Assembly (NCBI GenBank): GCA_010645155.1 | Contig: JAAGOF010000257.1 | Location: 525,579 to 589,578, forward strand | Source: Tigriopus japonicus | Taxonomy: Eukaryota > Arthropoda > Copepoda > Harpacticoida > Harpacticidae | DNA length: 64,000 nt | Direction: 5' to 3' | Shown here: in pieces, positions 43,173 to 54,275 of the stretch | How the letters are laid out: each line of letters opens with the position of its first letter | How positions within the stretch are numbered: position 1 is the first letter of the stretch | Program-made: the position numbers and the translations under genes | Notes under the pieces: generated by a model | The model's input: the letters and a program-made list of their open reading frames with translations, nothing else | Databases searched by the model: none | Told to the model about the DNA's origin: nothing

Positions 43173-44063
43173 TAGAGATGTCGCGTTGGCGCAAAATGTT
43201 TTTTTACACTTTTCACAATTTATTTGCACTTTTTGCACTTTTTGCCATTTTTGGACTAAAATTCCAAAAGTACTTGAAATGCTCATTTTTGAACTTATTT
43301 TTTGAACATATTTTTTTTTAAATCTGAAGTCAGAGATTCAATTTTCTTGAATTTCTCTGTTGTGCTTGACATCTACAAACATTCACATACGAACACAAAC
43401 ACAAGCATAGAGAAACCAAAATATCAGTTCTTTCTTGATCCAGAAAAATCTCTCGTGATCGCTACCACCAGATTGGCAAAGGCAATGGAAAACAACAATT
43501 TCCTCCTCGAACTTATCGTTGCATATGGCTTTGGAACCTGGTTTTTGAAGGTGTTTTTTGTCGATATCGTCCAGCACTTGAGCCGCTACCAAAATCGTAA
43601 TTGGTTTAACTCCAAAGTGAGTGACGAGGAGAAAAAAAGCTCTCCTTGGATTTGCATGTGTTTCTCTCAGCTCATCATGGAGATCTTTCTACGAGATCCG
43701 ACGTTTTCAGAGTTGCCACTCAAAAGTAGGTCCAACAAACAAATAAGAGGCGTGTTTGGCTTCAAAATAGCTGTTTTTGTGCACGACGAGATTATCAATT
43801 CCATTCAGACTTGGGATTGGATTTGGGAAGGTAGCTTAAGGAATCAACCGTCGGAGGGAATATAATCTCCTTGAGGAACTCCTCCTTCTAGTGTAGTGGG
43901 AAAGTGTGAGTGAGTTCGTAAGTGTAAGTATGCGTGTGAATGAATGTACTAAAAAATTTTGAAAAATTTTTATTTGCACTTTTTACTTGCGTTTTTTCCT
44001 GTTTTTTTTGCACTTTTAGTAGCACTTTTTGCACTTTTTATTTGCACCAAAATGACACCTCTA
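43173..44063. mobile_element. hAT-type element carrying an unrelated open frame
   Basis: It starts TAGAGATGTC and the right end read inward is TAGAGGTGTC, with a looser match for about 23 bp. Identical 8-mers TTTATAAC flank it at 43165-43172 and 44064-44071. Words TTTGCACTTTTT are repeated just inside both ends (43207-43245 and 43975-44045), as subterminal repeats are in hAT elements. The interior from 43430 to 43865 is GC-richer and open for 187 codons, but is not a hAT transposase. Confidence 0.85.
43302..43865 (+). CDS. 187-codon open frame inside a hAT element
   Basis: The frame is open from 43302 to a TAA at 43863; the first ATG is at 43484 (MENNNFLLELIVAYGFGTW), so either 127 residues from that ATG or an exon without its own start. 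It is rich in aromatic and acidic residues (LKVFFVDIVQHLSRYQNRNW, SQLIMEIFLRDPTFSELP, FVHDEIINSIQTWDWIWEG) in the manner of a folded protein. It is bounded by the AT-rich, repetitive ends of the transposon. No family recognised. It may be a captured host exon or a chance frame. Confidence 0.4.
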   Translation: MNIFFFKSEVRDSIFLNFSVVLDIYKHSHTNTNTSIEKPKYQFFLDPEKSLVIATTRLAKAMENNNFLLELIVAYGFGTWFLKVFFVDIVQHLSRYQNRNWFNSKVSDEEKKSSPWICMCFSQLIMEIFLRDPTFSELPLKSRSNKQIRGVFGFKIAVFVHDEIINSIQTWDWIWEGSLRNQPSEGI

Positions 44064-44079
44064 TTTATAACAACACATG

Positions 44080-45120
44080 GGTATGATGATTAGGGTTTCA
44101 AAATTTCCAGCAAAACATTGTTAGGTAAAAGTGTTTTGTTCAATATTTCTCACTTTTATAATCAATCCACAATTCAAAATGTTTATGCCAATTTACTAAT
44201 TTTAAATATGAGGCATCCAAATTGATCAGAATGATGAAACAAAGATTTTCAAAGAGACCGGCAAAACAATTTTAATCATTTTATGACGTTTTCAAAAACT
44301 TGCTATATTCACTTTTTTTGATGTCCATTGCTGTTACTTAAATTGTTATTTTCTCGGCTTTTTCGCCAATTCAATTTACTTTCAAGGTTCTTTTTATGCC
44401 ATTGTTGTCTCTCAACTTGTCATCTGTTCAAGGTCAATTAAAACTTTGCGTAGCTTTGAGATCCTACGAATTTGCCAGAAATTTGAAACCCAAATAATGT
44501 TTGTCTGTAACTGTTGGTGCTTTGAGATTTTCCTGTAGATTTCCTTTGTACAGGCATGTAGCAATATGCATTTCCACTGCATGCCATCACTGGCTCAAAC
44601 GGAAAAAATTGGCACTGAAGACTGAGAACTGGCAACATTGAACTGAATTCTTTCTTTGATCCTTGATCACTACTGGCAAAGCAAAGATCGACGAGTCACG
44701 TACGTACATATTGAAATCAAGGCAATTGTGAGACTGTCTCAAGTCTTGAGGATTGTGAGCCCCCCAGGATGGCCAAAGGGGTGAAAATGGCTCATCGTTT
44801 CACTAACACAAATTCAAAGGTTTGTCTAATTTTGAAATTCACTCGTTTGTTTGGTGGCTAGTGCTTATGGGAAAAGAAGAATGCTGACTGACTGAGAATG
44901 AGTAGCAGCCCGTGAGTAGACTGCCTCATGTCCCGTTTTGAGCAGAAAGAACGAGTTTTCAAATCATGAAAGCCGCGGGAGTCAATCAAAATGAAGGGGA
45001 GAGTTTTGGACCCTCCTGTGTAAAAACCAAAAGGGGATCGGGCGAAGTTATATGTACTCCCTTTCAGGGGTACTTGGTTTGGTGCTTTCATTCTTACATT
45101 TTTTTCACTTAAGCTTGCGT
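44080..45120. other. Non-coding stretch, nothing firm
   Basis: No exon borders or domains. At 45000-45076 there is a terminus-like repeat related to the element at 40554. Confidence 0.4.
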
Positions 45121-45127
45121 GTTGAAT

Positions 45128-45397
45128 CTAGTTGTTTCTTGGCTTTAGTCTGGATTCCCATGGTTGCTCGATTGGTGGGTTTGTTGATTGGTTGCCTATA
45201 ACATCGTTCAAACATCTTCTGATGCTAATCATGAAAGGTCTTTTGTTTTTTCGCTCTCGTAACTTGCTCTTGTTGTTTTGGACTAAAGCAATACGACGCT
45301 TTCGGTTTGGACGGCTGGCCGCGTCGGAACGGTAATTCAGGGTCAGAGCGGTAATCATAAAAATCCCAATCGTGCATCCTTTGATATCGATCATCAT
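45128..45397 (-). CDS. Candidate short secreted peptide precursor
   Basis: ATG at 45397 opens a frame of 89 residues ending TAG. The start MMIDIKGCTIGIFMITALTL is signal-peptide-like, with a likely cut after NYRSDA. The rest is very basic with dibasic sites (RPNRKRR, RERKNKR) before PFMISIRRCLNDVIG. This layout is typical of prohormones, but no known peptide is recognised and there is no polyadenylation signal close by. GC is higher than in the flanks. It could be a chance frame. Confidence 0.35.
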   Translation of the reverse strand: MMIDIKGCTIGIFMITALTLNYRSDAASRPNRKRRIALVQNNKSKLRERKNKRPFMISIRRCLNDVIGNQSTNPPIEQPWESRLKPRNN

Positions 45398-45439
45398 AGC
45401 GGCTAATGAGTTTGCTTGAATCAAAAGCATGAAATTGTT

Positions 45440-47190
45440 TTTAAAGTAAATTACGTGTTCATTGAGTCAAGCGAGGCAAGAGGGATGATTGAAATTGGTC
45501 TACAAGTAAAGTTTGAACCCTGATTAGGTCTGGCCCTCTGACATAAATGTGAGGTTTGGTGAAAAGTTGTTTTTTTATTTCACTCTTACAGGAAGCCGGA
45601 GTACTTTTTAGCGCATTTTAAAACACGTTGGTACGTCGCAATATCGGTACATTGCATGTAGCTACCAAAAATATCAGAATCACCTACTTTTTTAACAAGT
45701 TTGAGCTTTTCAAGTTTCGGTCCACCTGCGCAGCACGACTCAATGTCCGCGATCTCACATAGTACTAAAGAAGCAACAGGCAGGTACAAAATACGATAAA
45801 CAAAATACTGCAAACATCCATTCAATTTGCTTTGCATATCAACTGCACTACGAAAGTGTACTTTTTTGATTATATCTCAAATAAGTAGATGTAATCAAGG
45901 CATAAAAGTAGTTTACTGACACCATCGCACTATTTTTAAACACGTGAAATCTCGATCTTCAATTGAAAACTCGTCACACTTCAAAAATGAAGGCAGAATC
46001 AGATCGGCCGAGCCCTTATTATTGTGTAAACTAATGACTACGAATCAAATTATCATCTTCCTTGAGCACCTTAGTATGATTTGGAAGAAGCAAAGCGTAG
46101 ACAGGAGGCCACATGGCCAAAAAACTAATGCTTTTCAGAAATTTACCTTCTGCGAATACTTTTGTTTAGGCAAGAACCACTGTACTAGAGGACGAATTTC
46201 AGAGCAGTGTCCATGACGTCATCAATCCACCTTGCGTTGGATCATCACTGATCCGTCATTAATTCTAGGTTGAGAGAAGTTCACCATTCATTTGCGACGA
46301 AAAGAGAATTCAGTCAGGGACGCCACTCAAACATGTTGTTATAGATTTTGAAAAACGATTTGAAACTTTGAAGTTATTGAAAGGTTTACGTGAATCAATA
46401 ATCTATTATAATATTGTTTCTTTTGCCCATGGCAACCCTGGTTTAGTTTGAGAATTCTCCATGTGATGTGACTGATGTCAGCGTTTGCTCGTTTGACAGG
46501 GTGACCACTCGAACGAAAGGTTCAATAAGAGGTTCAACATTTCTTATCTTGTTTAAAACAGAAATTGTGTTCTTTTTGTCTTCTTTTAACTCAATATTTT
46601 AAGCCAGTGTTTAAAAGTGGTCGTTGAACTATTCTTGGAGGGGCTTGTTCAATGTTGGATATAAGTGGTCAATTTACGTTAGGAACGATCCCTTATCAAT
46701 TTGGTCACCTTAAAAAACGTGCGACCATTGTGAATTGAGCTTCAAAGAAGATGTCACTCTAAAAACCTTGTGGATTTACCGATCATTTTGGTCATCTTGC
46801 CGTCTCCATGTGTCACATTCTAGTGTTATAGTGCACAGAAAGATCCAGTCATGCTGATTGAGGAAGAAAATTTAGATGGGTTGTGTGTGGTCCTTCAAGG
46901 AAAAAGAGAGCTTGACTTCATCCTTCTTTCTTTCCTCCAATCCAAGACTATCTATCGTATTCTCCATTGATGAGAACTACTCAAAGTCAATTGTGTCACT
47001 TATGTGTTTGTTCAGCATGCTTTTGAGCCTTTCATCTCTGTCAGATCATTCAATGGATAGATGGATGGACAAGAACTGGATCATAGGATTCATAAAAAGG
47101 TTCAGAGAATATTGGTCTTCTCTTGTCACTACTGCAAACTTTGGTGTGGTGATTTAACATGAAAATAAATGGGAAAAAAGCAATGTAAAC
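45440..47190. other. Non-coding stretch, nothing recognised
   Basis: Open frames at 45586-45837 (minus), 45944-46216 (plus) and 46876-47157 (plus) show no domain, splice context or repeat relation I can support. Confidence 0.4.
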
Positions 47191-47339
47191 ATCACCAGTT
47201 AGACAAGAACAAGCACGTGGAATTGAAGTGGCAACTCTAAGATACAGAGACAGACTAATTTTGATGAGAAGACCAATCCACACAAGACATCAATGGTTAA
47301 CCAACCACAAGAGAGCGCCTTCATGGCTAGATTGGACTA

Positions 47340-47720
47340 CATCCACAAAGATGCTAAAATTTTCAGATGATTTGAAGATTATTGGGATTATCTTGCAATC
47401 TCAAGATGAGAGATGAGTCCAAAGTGAGCTCAGCAGAAGATTGGGCCTCGAATAATGGAATGACCTTCAATGTGAATAAGTGTGAGATGATGAGGTTCGG
47501 AAAGAGGCCAAAAACCACTCCCAAGGATATCCTGAAAGGCTAGGAACTTGAGAGCATAGACATGGAAACAGACCTTAGTTTCATATTTGATCGGAACATA
47601 AAATTCCGTGAACACTGTGGTGATATCGTCATGCGGGTGAGTAGAATGATGGGTCTCGTGCAACGCACTTTCACCATGAGGGACAAGAACATTTTAACTA
47701 GACTGTGCGAAGTGTAGTTA
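47340..47720 (+). pseudogene. LINE reverse-transcriptase fragment
   Basis: Across three frames the palm end and connection read LKFSDDLKIIG (the catalytic xADD box as FSDD), then WASNNGMTFNVNKCEMMRFGK, DLSFIFDRNIKFREHCG and SRMMGLVQRTFTMRDKN. These are the standard steps after the catalytic box in LINE RTs. It is truncated at both ends. Confidence 0.7.
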
Positions 47721-48577
47721 GACTTATACTAAAGTATAACACAACATTTTGCTCTCCTTGAAACGTTATAAAATACAACCATTCACTTGAACACACATCA
47801 TTTCTCTGGTTATTTGCCATTGTTAAAATGTTATGTTCCGCCATTCACTCAAAAACAAATGTTATTAGTAAAAATAATCAAAATTCATTGAATCAAAGGC
47901 AGTCATCGCATGTCCTAAATTCCCGGTGTTGGCCCTAAGCTGGAGGTTCTTCGACCTTGAAATGAATCTTTCGTAGAGTCATCCTTGGTTTAGGCAAGTT
48001 TCAACTAGTCGCTGATGATAAACGGCCCATGCTGCCCACAATGAAAATTCACGACCGGCCTGCTCCAGTATCTCCACTCTGGGACCTCTGTGGATAAAAA
48101 TAACTAATTTGTAGGGTCGCTTGATTGTTGAGGCATTCAACACAAAAATCTCCGTTTATAAAATTGAACTCACTCGATATACTACATCCTGAGGCTGTTT
48201 GCAACGACCAGTGTTGTTGAAGCTGTTCCTCAAGGAATCGCCAAAATTTTCTTACAACCACCAGATTTTGTCATCAAATTTTTTTCCCATAAAAAATTGT
48301 AGAGGAAATCACCAAATGTATTAAAAAAATTATTTCCAAATTTTACTAAAACCGAGGATGGATGCAGGTGGTTCAAACTCACTGACAGTTTTCCCAGGCC
48401 TGTTAATGCCAAATCTGCAGTAAAGGATATCGTCCAATGTATCTCTGCATATACAGTTTTGTTTCTTGGTTTTGATGACATTGACTTGGCTGAAAACTCT
48501 TTTAATTTCTGCATTTGATGGATGTCGGTAGACATGGTATTTTCAGTATTCCTTGGCTGACACAACGAAAATTATAC

Positions 48578-48823
48578 CTAATCCCCCATGGGATCCTTGC
48601 AGTGATAGAGGGCTATCCAAAATTGTGAAGTGTCATTCAGTAGGGACTCATCCCAATACATTTCCTTAATGAGCTCTTTACTCTCCAGCTGTCCTTGTTC
48701 AGATGGGCCCTGAGGAAAATAAGGCCCAAGGTAATTGGACATACTTGCATCCATTTTTCTTGAGCAAACTGGGGCAGCAGAAAGCCCTGTGTCTTGGCCA
48801 GGGCTTCCAAAAGTGTATCCCAA
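48578..48823 (-). other. Coding-like minus-strand frame, weak
   Basis: A frame of 81 codons includes a possible acceptor TTTCTGCTGCCCCAG near 48768 followed by CSRKMDASMSNYLGPY and LLNDTSQFWIALYHC. The FWIAL step and Cys spacing faintly recall a C-type lectin fold, but the TAG ends it too early and no donor fits. It is recorded as a possible exon remnant only. Bases 47720-48570 and 48825-49215 contain nothing firm. Confidence 0.22.
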
Positions 48824-49224
48824 ACCGTTGATAATAGATAATCATCAATTCTTTAGATACTAAGACTTTCTACTTTCAAAAGCACGTTCTCTCCTTTTGT
48901 GCTTGTCCACTCGATCTTGGTCACCCCTAATTTGCCGTGCGCCATCCTGTGAATTCTAGATGTCCGTTATATGCCCTTTTGCTGAATAAAGCAATCAGAA
49001 TTTGAGCTTCATAGTGTCCACATCATTAACCGCCAGTGCTCTCAGATTTGGGTAATATTACCAAATCTAGGTAATTTTTGACCCCTTTTGGTATAAAATT
49101 ACCAATACACCGAAATTTGGGTAATTTTGAAGTCCAATCTCTTAGACAGCTAAATTGTGTTCATGCGCGGTAAAATTTTGCGAAAAACGTCGGAAAAGTT
49201 CTACTGTGTTTTGAGCTTTTAGTG

Positions 49225-49460
49225 CAGGGGTTCTCAACCTTTTTCCGGGGGATACCCATTTTGGCAAGGGAAATATCCGATTTACCCCCTATGCAATGAC
49301 CAATAACAATAAAAATGTCAAAATACGTGAAGAAGAGAAGAACGTGCAATATTGGTCGAAAAACCCCAAGTTTTTTCCAATTTTTCCGGACACAAATTTA
49401 CCCAACAGAAAGTCAAATTTTCCCAATTTTGGGAAAATACCCATAGGTTGAGAACCCCTG
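49225..49460. mobile_element. hAT MITE with perfect 8-bp target duplication
   Basis: Both ends read CAGGGGTTCTCAACCT inward (16 of 16), a classical hAT terminus. Identical 8-mers TTTTAGTG flank it at 49217-49224 and 49461-49468. The element is 236 bp and non-coding. One base after its right duplication, the duplication of the next hAT element starts. Confidence 0.95.
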
Positions 49461-49486
49461 TTTTAGTGCTTCCATTGCAGGGTTGC

Positions 49487-49760
49487 CAACTGGCGATTTC
49501 TATCGCCAGATTTCACGAATCTGGCGATTTTCAAACGCGTCTGGCGATAGAAAAATTAATCTGGCGAAATCAGCTGATCTGGCGATAAATCTGGCGATTT
49601 TGATATCACTGGCGATAAATCTGGCGATTTTAGTATTTCTGGCGATAAATTTGGCGAAATGAGCAAATTTGGCGATTAATTTGTCGAAATGAGCAAATTT
49701 GGCGATAAATTAGGCGAAATCGGGGAAATTTGGCGGAATAATTGGCAAAATCGCCCATTT
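49487..49760. repeat. Subterminal CTGGCGAT array
   Basis: About 13 TGGCGA words in 270 bp, spaced irregularly, just inside the left end of the hAT element. A smaller array of five is at 52941-53010 near the right end. In Ac, hobo and Tag1-type hATs such words are transposase-binding sites, which I infer here. Interior 49770-51000 has only chance frames. Confidence 0.85.
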
Positions 49761-51213
49761 TTTGGCGATTACTCAGGCAAATTTTGATTCTCTCTTTATG
49801 ATTTTGACTTTCATTCTGACTGAAAACCATGGATTAAGTATTAAAAATAGCAATCACTAAATGGGGAGAGCTTTGACCAAAGTATTGTTTCTTGATTTGA
49901 TTGTGCTTTTACCAAGAACGAGGAAATTTTGTTTCGCTCTTCTGTTGTAGTACCTACTCCCTCCCTCCTTGGGACAAATCAATCCATTAAACGACCCATT
50001 ACAAATTTTTAAGTCTCATTTACGTTGACGACTTTCAGGGACTCTATCGGGCAGCTAATTCCAACTCCGTTACAGACCAATGCTTTTATGAGACAGTACT
50101 TTTCCCCACTTGGGTTTTATTTTTTTTGACATTTACATGGAATGACATTCTGTGTACCAATTGAAATCGGTAAAAAAATGCAAACTAGATTTTTAAGCAA
50201 TATAATTTGGGAAAAAGAGATTGTTATGAAGTCAAAAGCTTCGGCAAACGCATGCGTAACTGATTTTGAAAAATTCCCAATTTGATTTTCCTAATTGAAC
50301 TGGCCAATTGAAATCCTAAATAAACTATGCATCCTATTTTTTTGCAATTGCCCCTGTTTGGTTTTGGTTACGCCCTCTTTATGGTTTACTACTCGTATTA
50401 TAATATGGTCAAAATACAGGGCATGAACAATGAAATATCATTGGTACAAAAAATATTTTTTTACTATTTGAGTGATCACGTTACATTTTGGGATTTTTCA
50501 ATGGCAATTGGTCAGATTTCGTTAACGAACGAAATACCATTAACATTGCTTTTAAAGAGTTATAAATTTCATAGCCTTTCATAAAAGAGTCCGAATGATT
50601 TGGTTATTTAGCATCAGTAAAATTTGAATTTTGTTCACAAATTACGAACTAAAACGCGTTCCAAATGCTACAAATAAAAATTTATGAAGGAAAGTCATTC
50701 TGGTGGCATTCCGTTTTGTTTCGAGAACTTTAGTCATGAAATGTGTATCAAAAGATGAAAGTTGAAATGAAAGTTGAAAAACAAAACTGAAGAATTGACC
50801 ATTTGAGGTATTCCTTGAAGGTCACTAAAGCATGATTGACTAGATCAGGAACCCCTGAAAGGGGTGGACACGAACTCCGATTTTTGAAAAAATGGTATGA
50901 GGCCGAGGCTATATTTTGACACGACGTCATTTATTCCTTATTAATGTCTAAAACTGTTGAACATGTGTCTTGAAAGAATTCACGCTAACTTTTTGTGTTA
51001 ATATTTGTGGACTGGATGTTCTTCACCTTGATTTTAGAAGTCCCAGCACTCTTTTTACTCGTCTCATGAACTTTTGACATTCAACTCTCCAAAGGATTTT
51101 AGTCCTCATAAGAATGAGGAAAATACGTAGATGGAATCTTGCTTCACCCATTAGTCCAACTTCAGTGAAACAATGCTCTACAGAAGTATCTGTGGTGGTA
51201 TCTGGAGTGTTAC

Positions 51214-51421
51214 TCATCTTCCATCCTCTTCAACACCTCCACAACGCAGGAACCATTTCCATAGGAAAATGAAAGAACAAGAATGGTCTCATTTTGAAAC
51301 AAGATGGAGTCCAAGTCAGAGATGTTGTTGGCTATAACCATTGAAGGGCACTTTTGACGGTTCTGGATCAGATCAGCCATCTGATCCGGATTGGAACAGG
51401 AACAAAGGCAATCACAACGTC
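51214..51421 (-). CDS. Exon-like frame inside the 3.9-kb hAT
   Basis: A pyrimidine-rich acceptor (TTTTGTCTCAAG, 51433-51422) opens a 69-codon frame with RCDCLCSCSNPDQMADLIQN, VIANNISDLDSILFQNETIL and YGNGSCVVEVLKRMEDE. A possible donor GA|GTAAC lies at 51214/51213. The composition is protein-like, with two predicted glycosylation sites. The family is not recognised. It is more GC-rich than the ends of the element, which would fit capture of a host exon. Confidence 0.35.
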
Positions 51422-51899
51422 CTTGAGACAAAATGAGTGAAAAACATGAGGATTAAAGCCTTGATTGTGGATTTGATTGAAAATGTTTCAAGTCTTGGGG
51501 CTCAAGAAGGTCGGGACCACGCAGGACTGGGGCTAAGGGTCCTTCAGGACCAAAGGATCATATCTTATCATTGCAGGGATAGGCTCTACAGGCTTGATAA
51601 GGTTTGATTGATCTTCTTAGATCCCCTTGTCCAGGAATTAACAATCAGATTGAATGAAAAAATCCACACAATTCAATCTTGATGGGAGCATTTCATTCTA
51701 AAGACTTTGGGAGGGTCCATGGAATCCGGGTTAGACTGTCAGATCACCAATTTGGGCTAACTGACTCCAAAGGCAGATCAAAATATTGAGCCCATCCATT
51801 GCTAGTAGGTCCACCTGATAGGTTTCAAAGTCATCTTAATTTGTTCTTCATTTGATCGAATTCTTGACACTGAGGACTTCTTCTTTCTTTGTTCTATAT

Positions 51900-52445
51900 T
51901 GACCTTAATCCGAACGCAAATTCCTCTTGAAAAGGGATTAAGAACCAACTTTCCCCACATACTCTCACCCGGATCAAAACGGGGAGTTTTATCGCACTCG
52001 TCCATCACACAACTTGAACAACTTAAGAGTATCTTACCTGTCCTTATTATCCTGAACTAAAAGACACAACCATACAATAAAGGAAATTCGAAAAAGGACC
52101 AACATTTATAGAACATGTTATGCCAAGGTGACAATCTCACAACCTGTAACAACCTTGATTTCATACAAAGTTTGGCATGTGTTAATTCAGTTCAGGATAA
52201 TACCTGAAATATTGATGGATGGGTTCAATTGTAAGTTCAAAGATACTAATAAGACGTTCAAGTCGGATGATATATGAGCTCGGAAAAAAAACGATATTTT
52301 GTTGTTGATAATTCAAGTAATCGTAAGATATTCTTAGTTGTTCAAGTTGTGCAATGGATGAGCGTAAAGAAACTCCCCGTATTGGTCCGTGGGAAAGTTG
52401 GTTCTTAATCCTTTTGCAAGAAGAATTTGGGCTCGGAGTCCGGTG
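51900..52445. repeat. Internal inverted duplication inside the hAT
   Basis: About 140 bp at 51900-52060 recur inverted at 52315-52445, sharing AAGTTGGTTCTTAATCC, AACTCCCCG, GTTCAAGTTGTG and GATATTCTTA/GATACTCTTA. The CAGTTCAGGATAATA word also recurs (52060, 52190). The copies differ at many sites, so the duplication is old or joined two related host sequences. Confidence 0.65.
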
Positions 52446-53104
52446 CATATTCGTTTTTTTGCTTTAGTTAGGGCTATCACTTCCGAAGGTTATTGCAGGT
52501 AACCTCGTCATCAGATTTCATTTGATCACTTTGATCGTCATCTTGTAGATTAGACACCTTTGTGGGTTCATTCGCACTCCATGATGTGGTCATTCATTCA
52601 CTATTTCATTCACTCTTTCTTGGGTGAACTGGATGTCTTCGAAACACCAACATCGGACTGATTTTTGGGCATGGCGTTGACCTTTACCAAGGCTAGGACT
52701 TGGCTGGACCCGCTTGAAACACAGGGAATACCGATTGGCGCACTATCTTTTGGAATTTTGGTCGATTTCCGTTTGATTTTCCGCTCCCAACATGGCGGTT
52801 TGTTCTTCTTGTTTACGAATCTCGGCCTCATACCGGAGGTTGCGTGCTGGAGAAATTCCGCGAGTTCGCATCCAGTATTAATACTATTATATAGGTTATC
52901 CCTGACTAGATATGTACATAAGGTTGTTAGTAAAAAGAAATTTGGCGAAAATCTGGCGATTTTTCAAATGAGGTGGCGAATTCTGGCGAATTTTGAGGGC
53001 AAATCTGGCGATAAGAGTATGGCCCCTGAATGTCTTCCGATCTGGGAGATGAGTCATACCGTCATAGATATGGACAAAATATTGACAGGAGGAGCAAAGA
53101 TAAT

Positions 53105-53290
53105 CTGAACTAAACTTAAACTTAAACCTAACCTAACCTAAACATACCTAAAAATATAGAAAAACAAACAACATTTACTGAAAAACGTTTGAAACAAAAA
53201 CCCCTCGTGGAGGCGCGAACCCCAACTCGCTATGCAGTAAGCACGAGTGCTAGCTCTGAGCCACCACGATCTGTTGTTAGTGAGAGGGGT
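53105..53290 (-). mobile_element. tRNA-derived SINE inside the hAT
   Basis: On the minus strand the head TCGTGGTGGCTCAGAGCTAG, box B GGGTTCGCGCCTCC and a closing CCACGA form a tRNA-like fold (acceptor and T stems pair; the anticodon loop is too long). A T-rich body with a (TTAGG)3-like run (53130-53150) follows. It is more probably a SINE head than a working tRNA gene. Confidence 0.5.
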
Positions 53291-53583
53291 ATTTGTGGTT
53301 TATCTAGTGCTGCAGATGAGTCGCCTCCCAGATCGGAAGTTAGTTAGGGCCGATACGATAAGAGCCGTCAAAGACCTGGCAACCCTGTTCCATTGTTGAC
53401 TCAGAGTTTATGTCACTTTATGCATTGATCCCTGAAGGGGAAGGATTGCGCGCTTAAAAACGACACTTGCATATGGAGGCCAACACTTCAGTGATCATAC
53501 TTTCAAAACGTGGGAGAGTAGGCAATACACTCAATGGAGACAAACCAAGAGAAAACGAAAAACAAAGAAGATATTAGAAGGTT

Positions 53584-54275
53584 TCATTTACATTTCAAAG
53601 CAATCACGGCATTCCATTTTTTCGTAAGAGACCGCGAAATATAACCAGTCACATAATAAATAACACTTTGATCTCCAAGTGTCAGTTCCGGAGCATTAAC
53701 TACATCAGGAAACACCGCCAATAGGAAGGCAATGTCATGATGAATGGCACAATTGGTTTCTTGCTGATACTCATGGAAAATATTCTTCAACTCTTTGATA
53801 TTCAATTGGCTAAATCTGATCAGAGATTTAATTTGAAATTGCTTTCTCTGCTGATAAGATTTGCTCTGTGATAATGTGAGAGTTCCTGACTCCTGAGAGT
53901 TGTCGATATTATCCAAACCGATGTTCGGTGGGATCACTTCAAATCTTTCAAAGAAGTACAAATTTAAGTTCAGAATTGTTCAGCAGATATGCAACGAGCT
54001 CAAGCAATACTTTAGAAGTCCGAATGGCACACGTATATGTTTTGCGGCTAAGTTTCTTGTCATCAGTGGCAATTCTTTGACAATGATCTAGCCAGGAAGA
54101 AAATGTTCTCAAATATTCCAAGCTGTCATCGTCACTTGCACTCACTGGGAGTTTCGATTAGTCTCTTTTATGAATGCCAATGGAAGCATTGCGTACATTC
54201 ACAATATTGAACCATTTCCTGACTATTTTCATAAAATTTGCAGTTTTTTGCCATTCACTAAACCCTTTTTTGGCG
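53584..54275 (-). pseudogene. P-element-like transposase remnant
   Basis: Minus-strand frames give, in order, LEFYAKKGFSEWQKTANF, KIVRKWFNIVNVRNASIG, LSRKTYTCAIRTSKVLLELV and AYLLNN, then after a frame break FERF ... and finally VIYYVTGYISRSLTKKW before a stop. Helical segments in this order, ending in a 'YxxGYxxRxL' block, match what I know of P-superfamily (P element/THAP9) transposases; the assignment is from recall and not proven. The N-terminal THAP zinc finger is absent. Its right end forms one arm of the hairpin at 54274-54354. Confidence 0.55.

Larger units (their letters stand above)
49478..53387. mobile_element. 3.9-kb hAT-type element without transposase (candidate Pack-hAT)
   Basis: The ends read CAGGGTTGCCA inward on both sides (11 of 11), and identical 8-mers TTCCATTG flank it at 49470-49477 and 53388-53395. 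Inside both ends are arrays of a (T)CTGGCGAT word, about 13 copies at 49487-49760 and 5 at 52941-53010. No hAT transposase domain is found in the 3.9 kb. Instead there are exon-like minus-strand frames (51214-51421, 52610-52831), an internal inverted duplication at 51900-52445, and a later SINE near the right end. Non-autonomous; the interior may be captured host sequence. Confidence 0.88.

Noticed and set aside
49487..49760. CRISPR-like or satellite array
   Set aside because: The repeated word is 8 bp with irregular spacing and lies just inside a hAT terminus; there are no spacers of constant size and the organism is eukaryotic.
53215..53285. tRNA gene on the minus strand
   Set aside because: Acceptor and T stems pair and box B is present, but no normal 7-nt anticodon loop forms and a SINE-like body follows.
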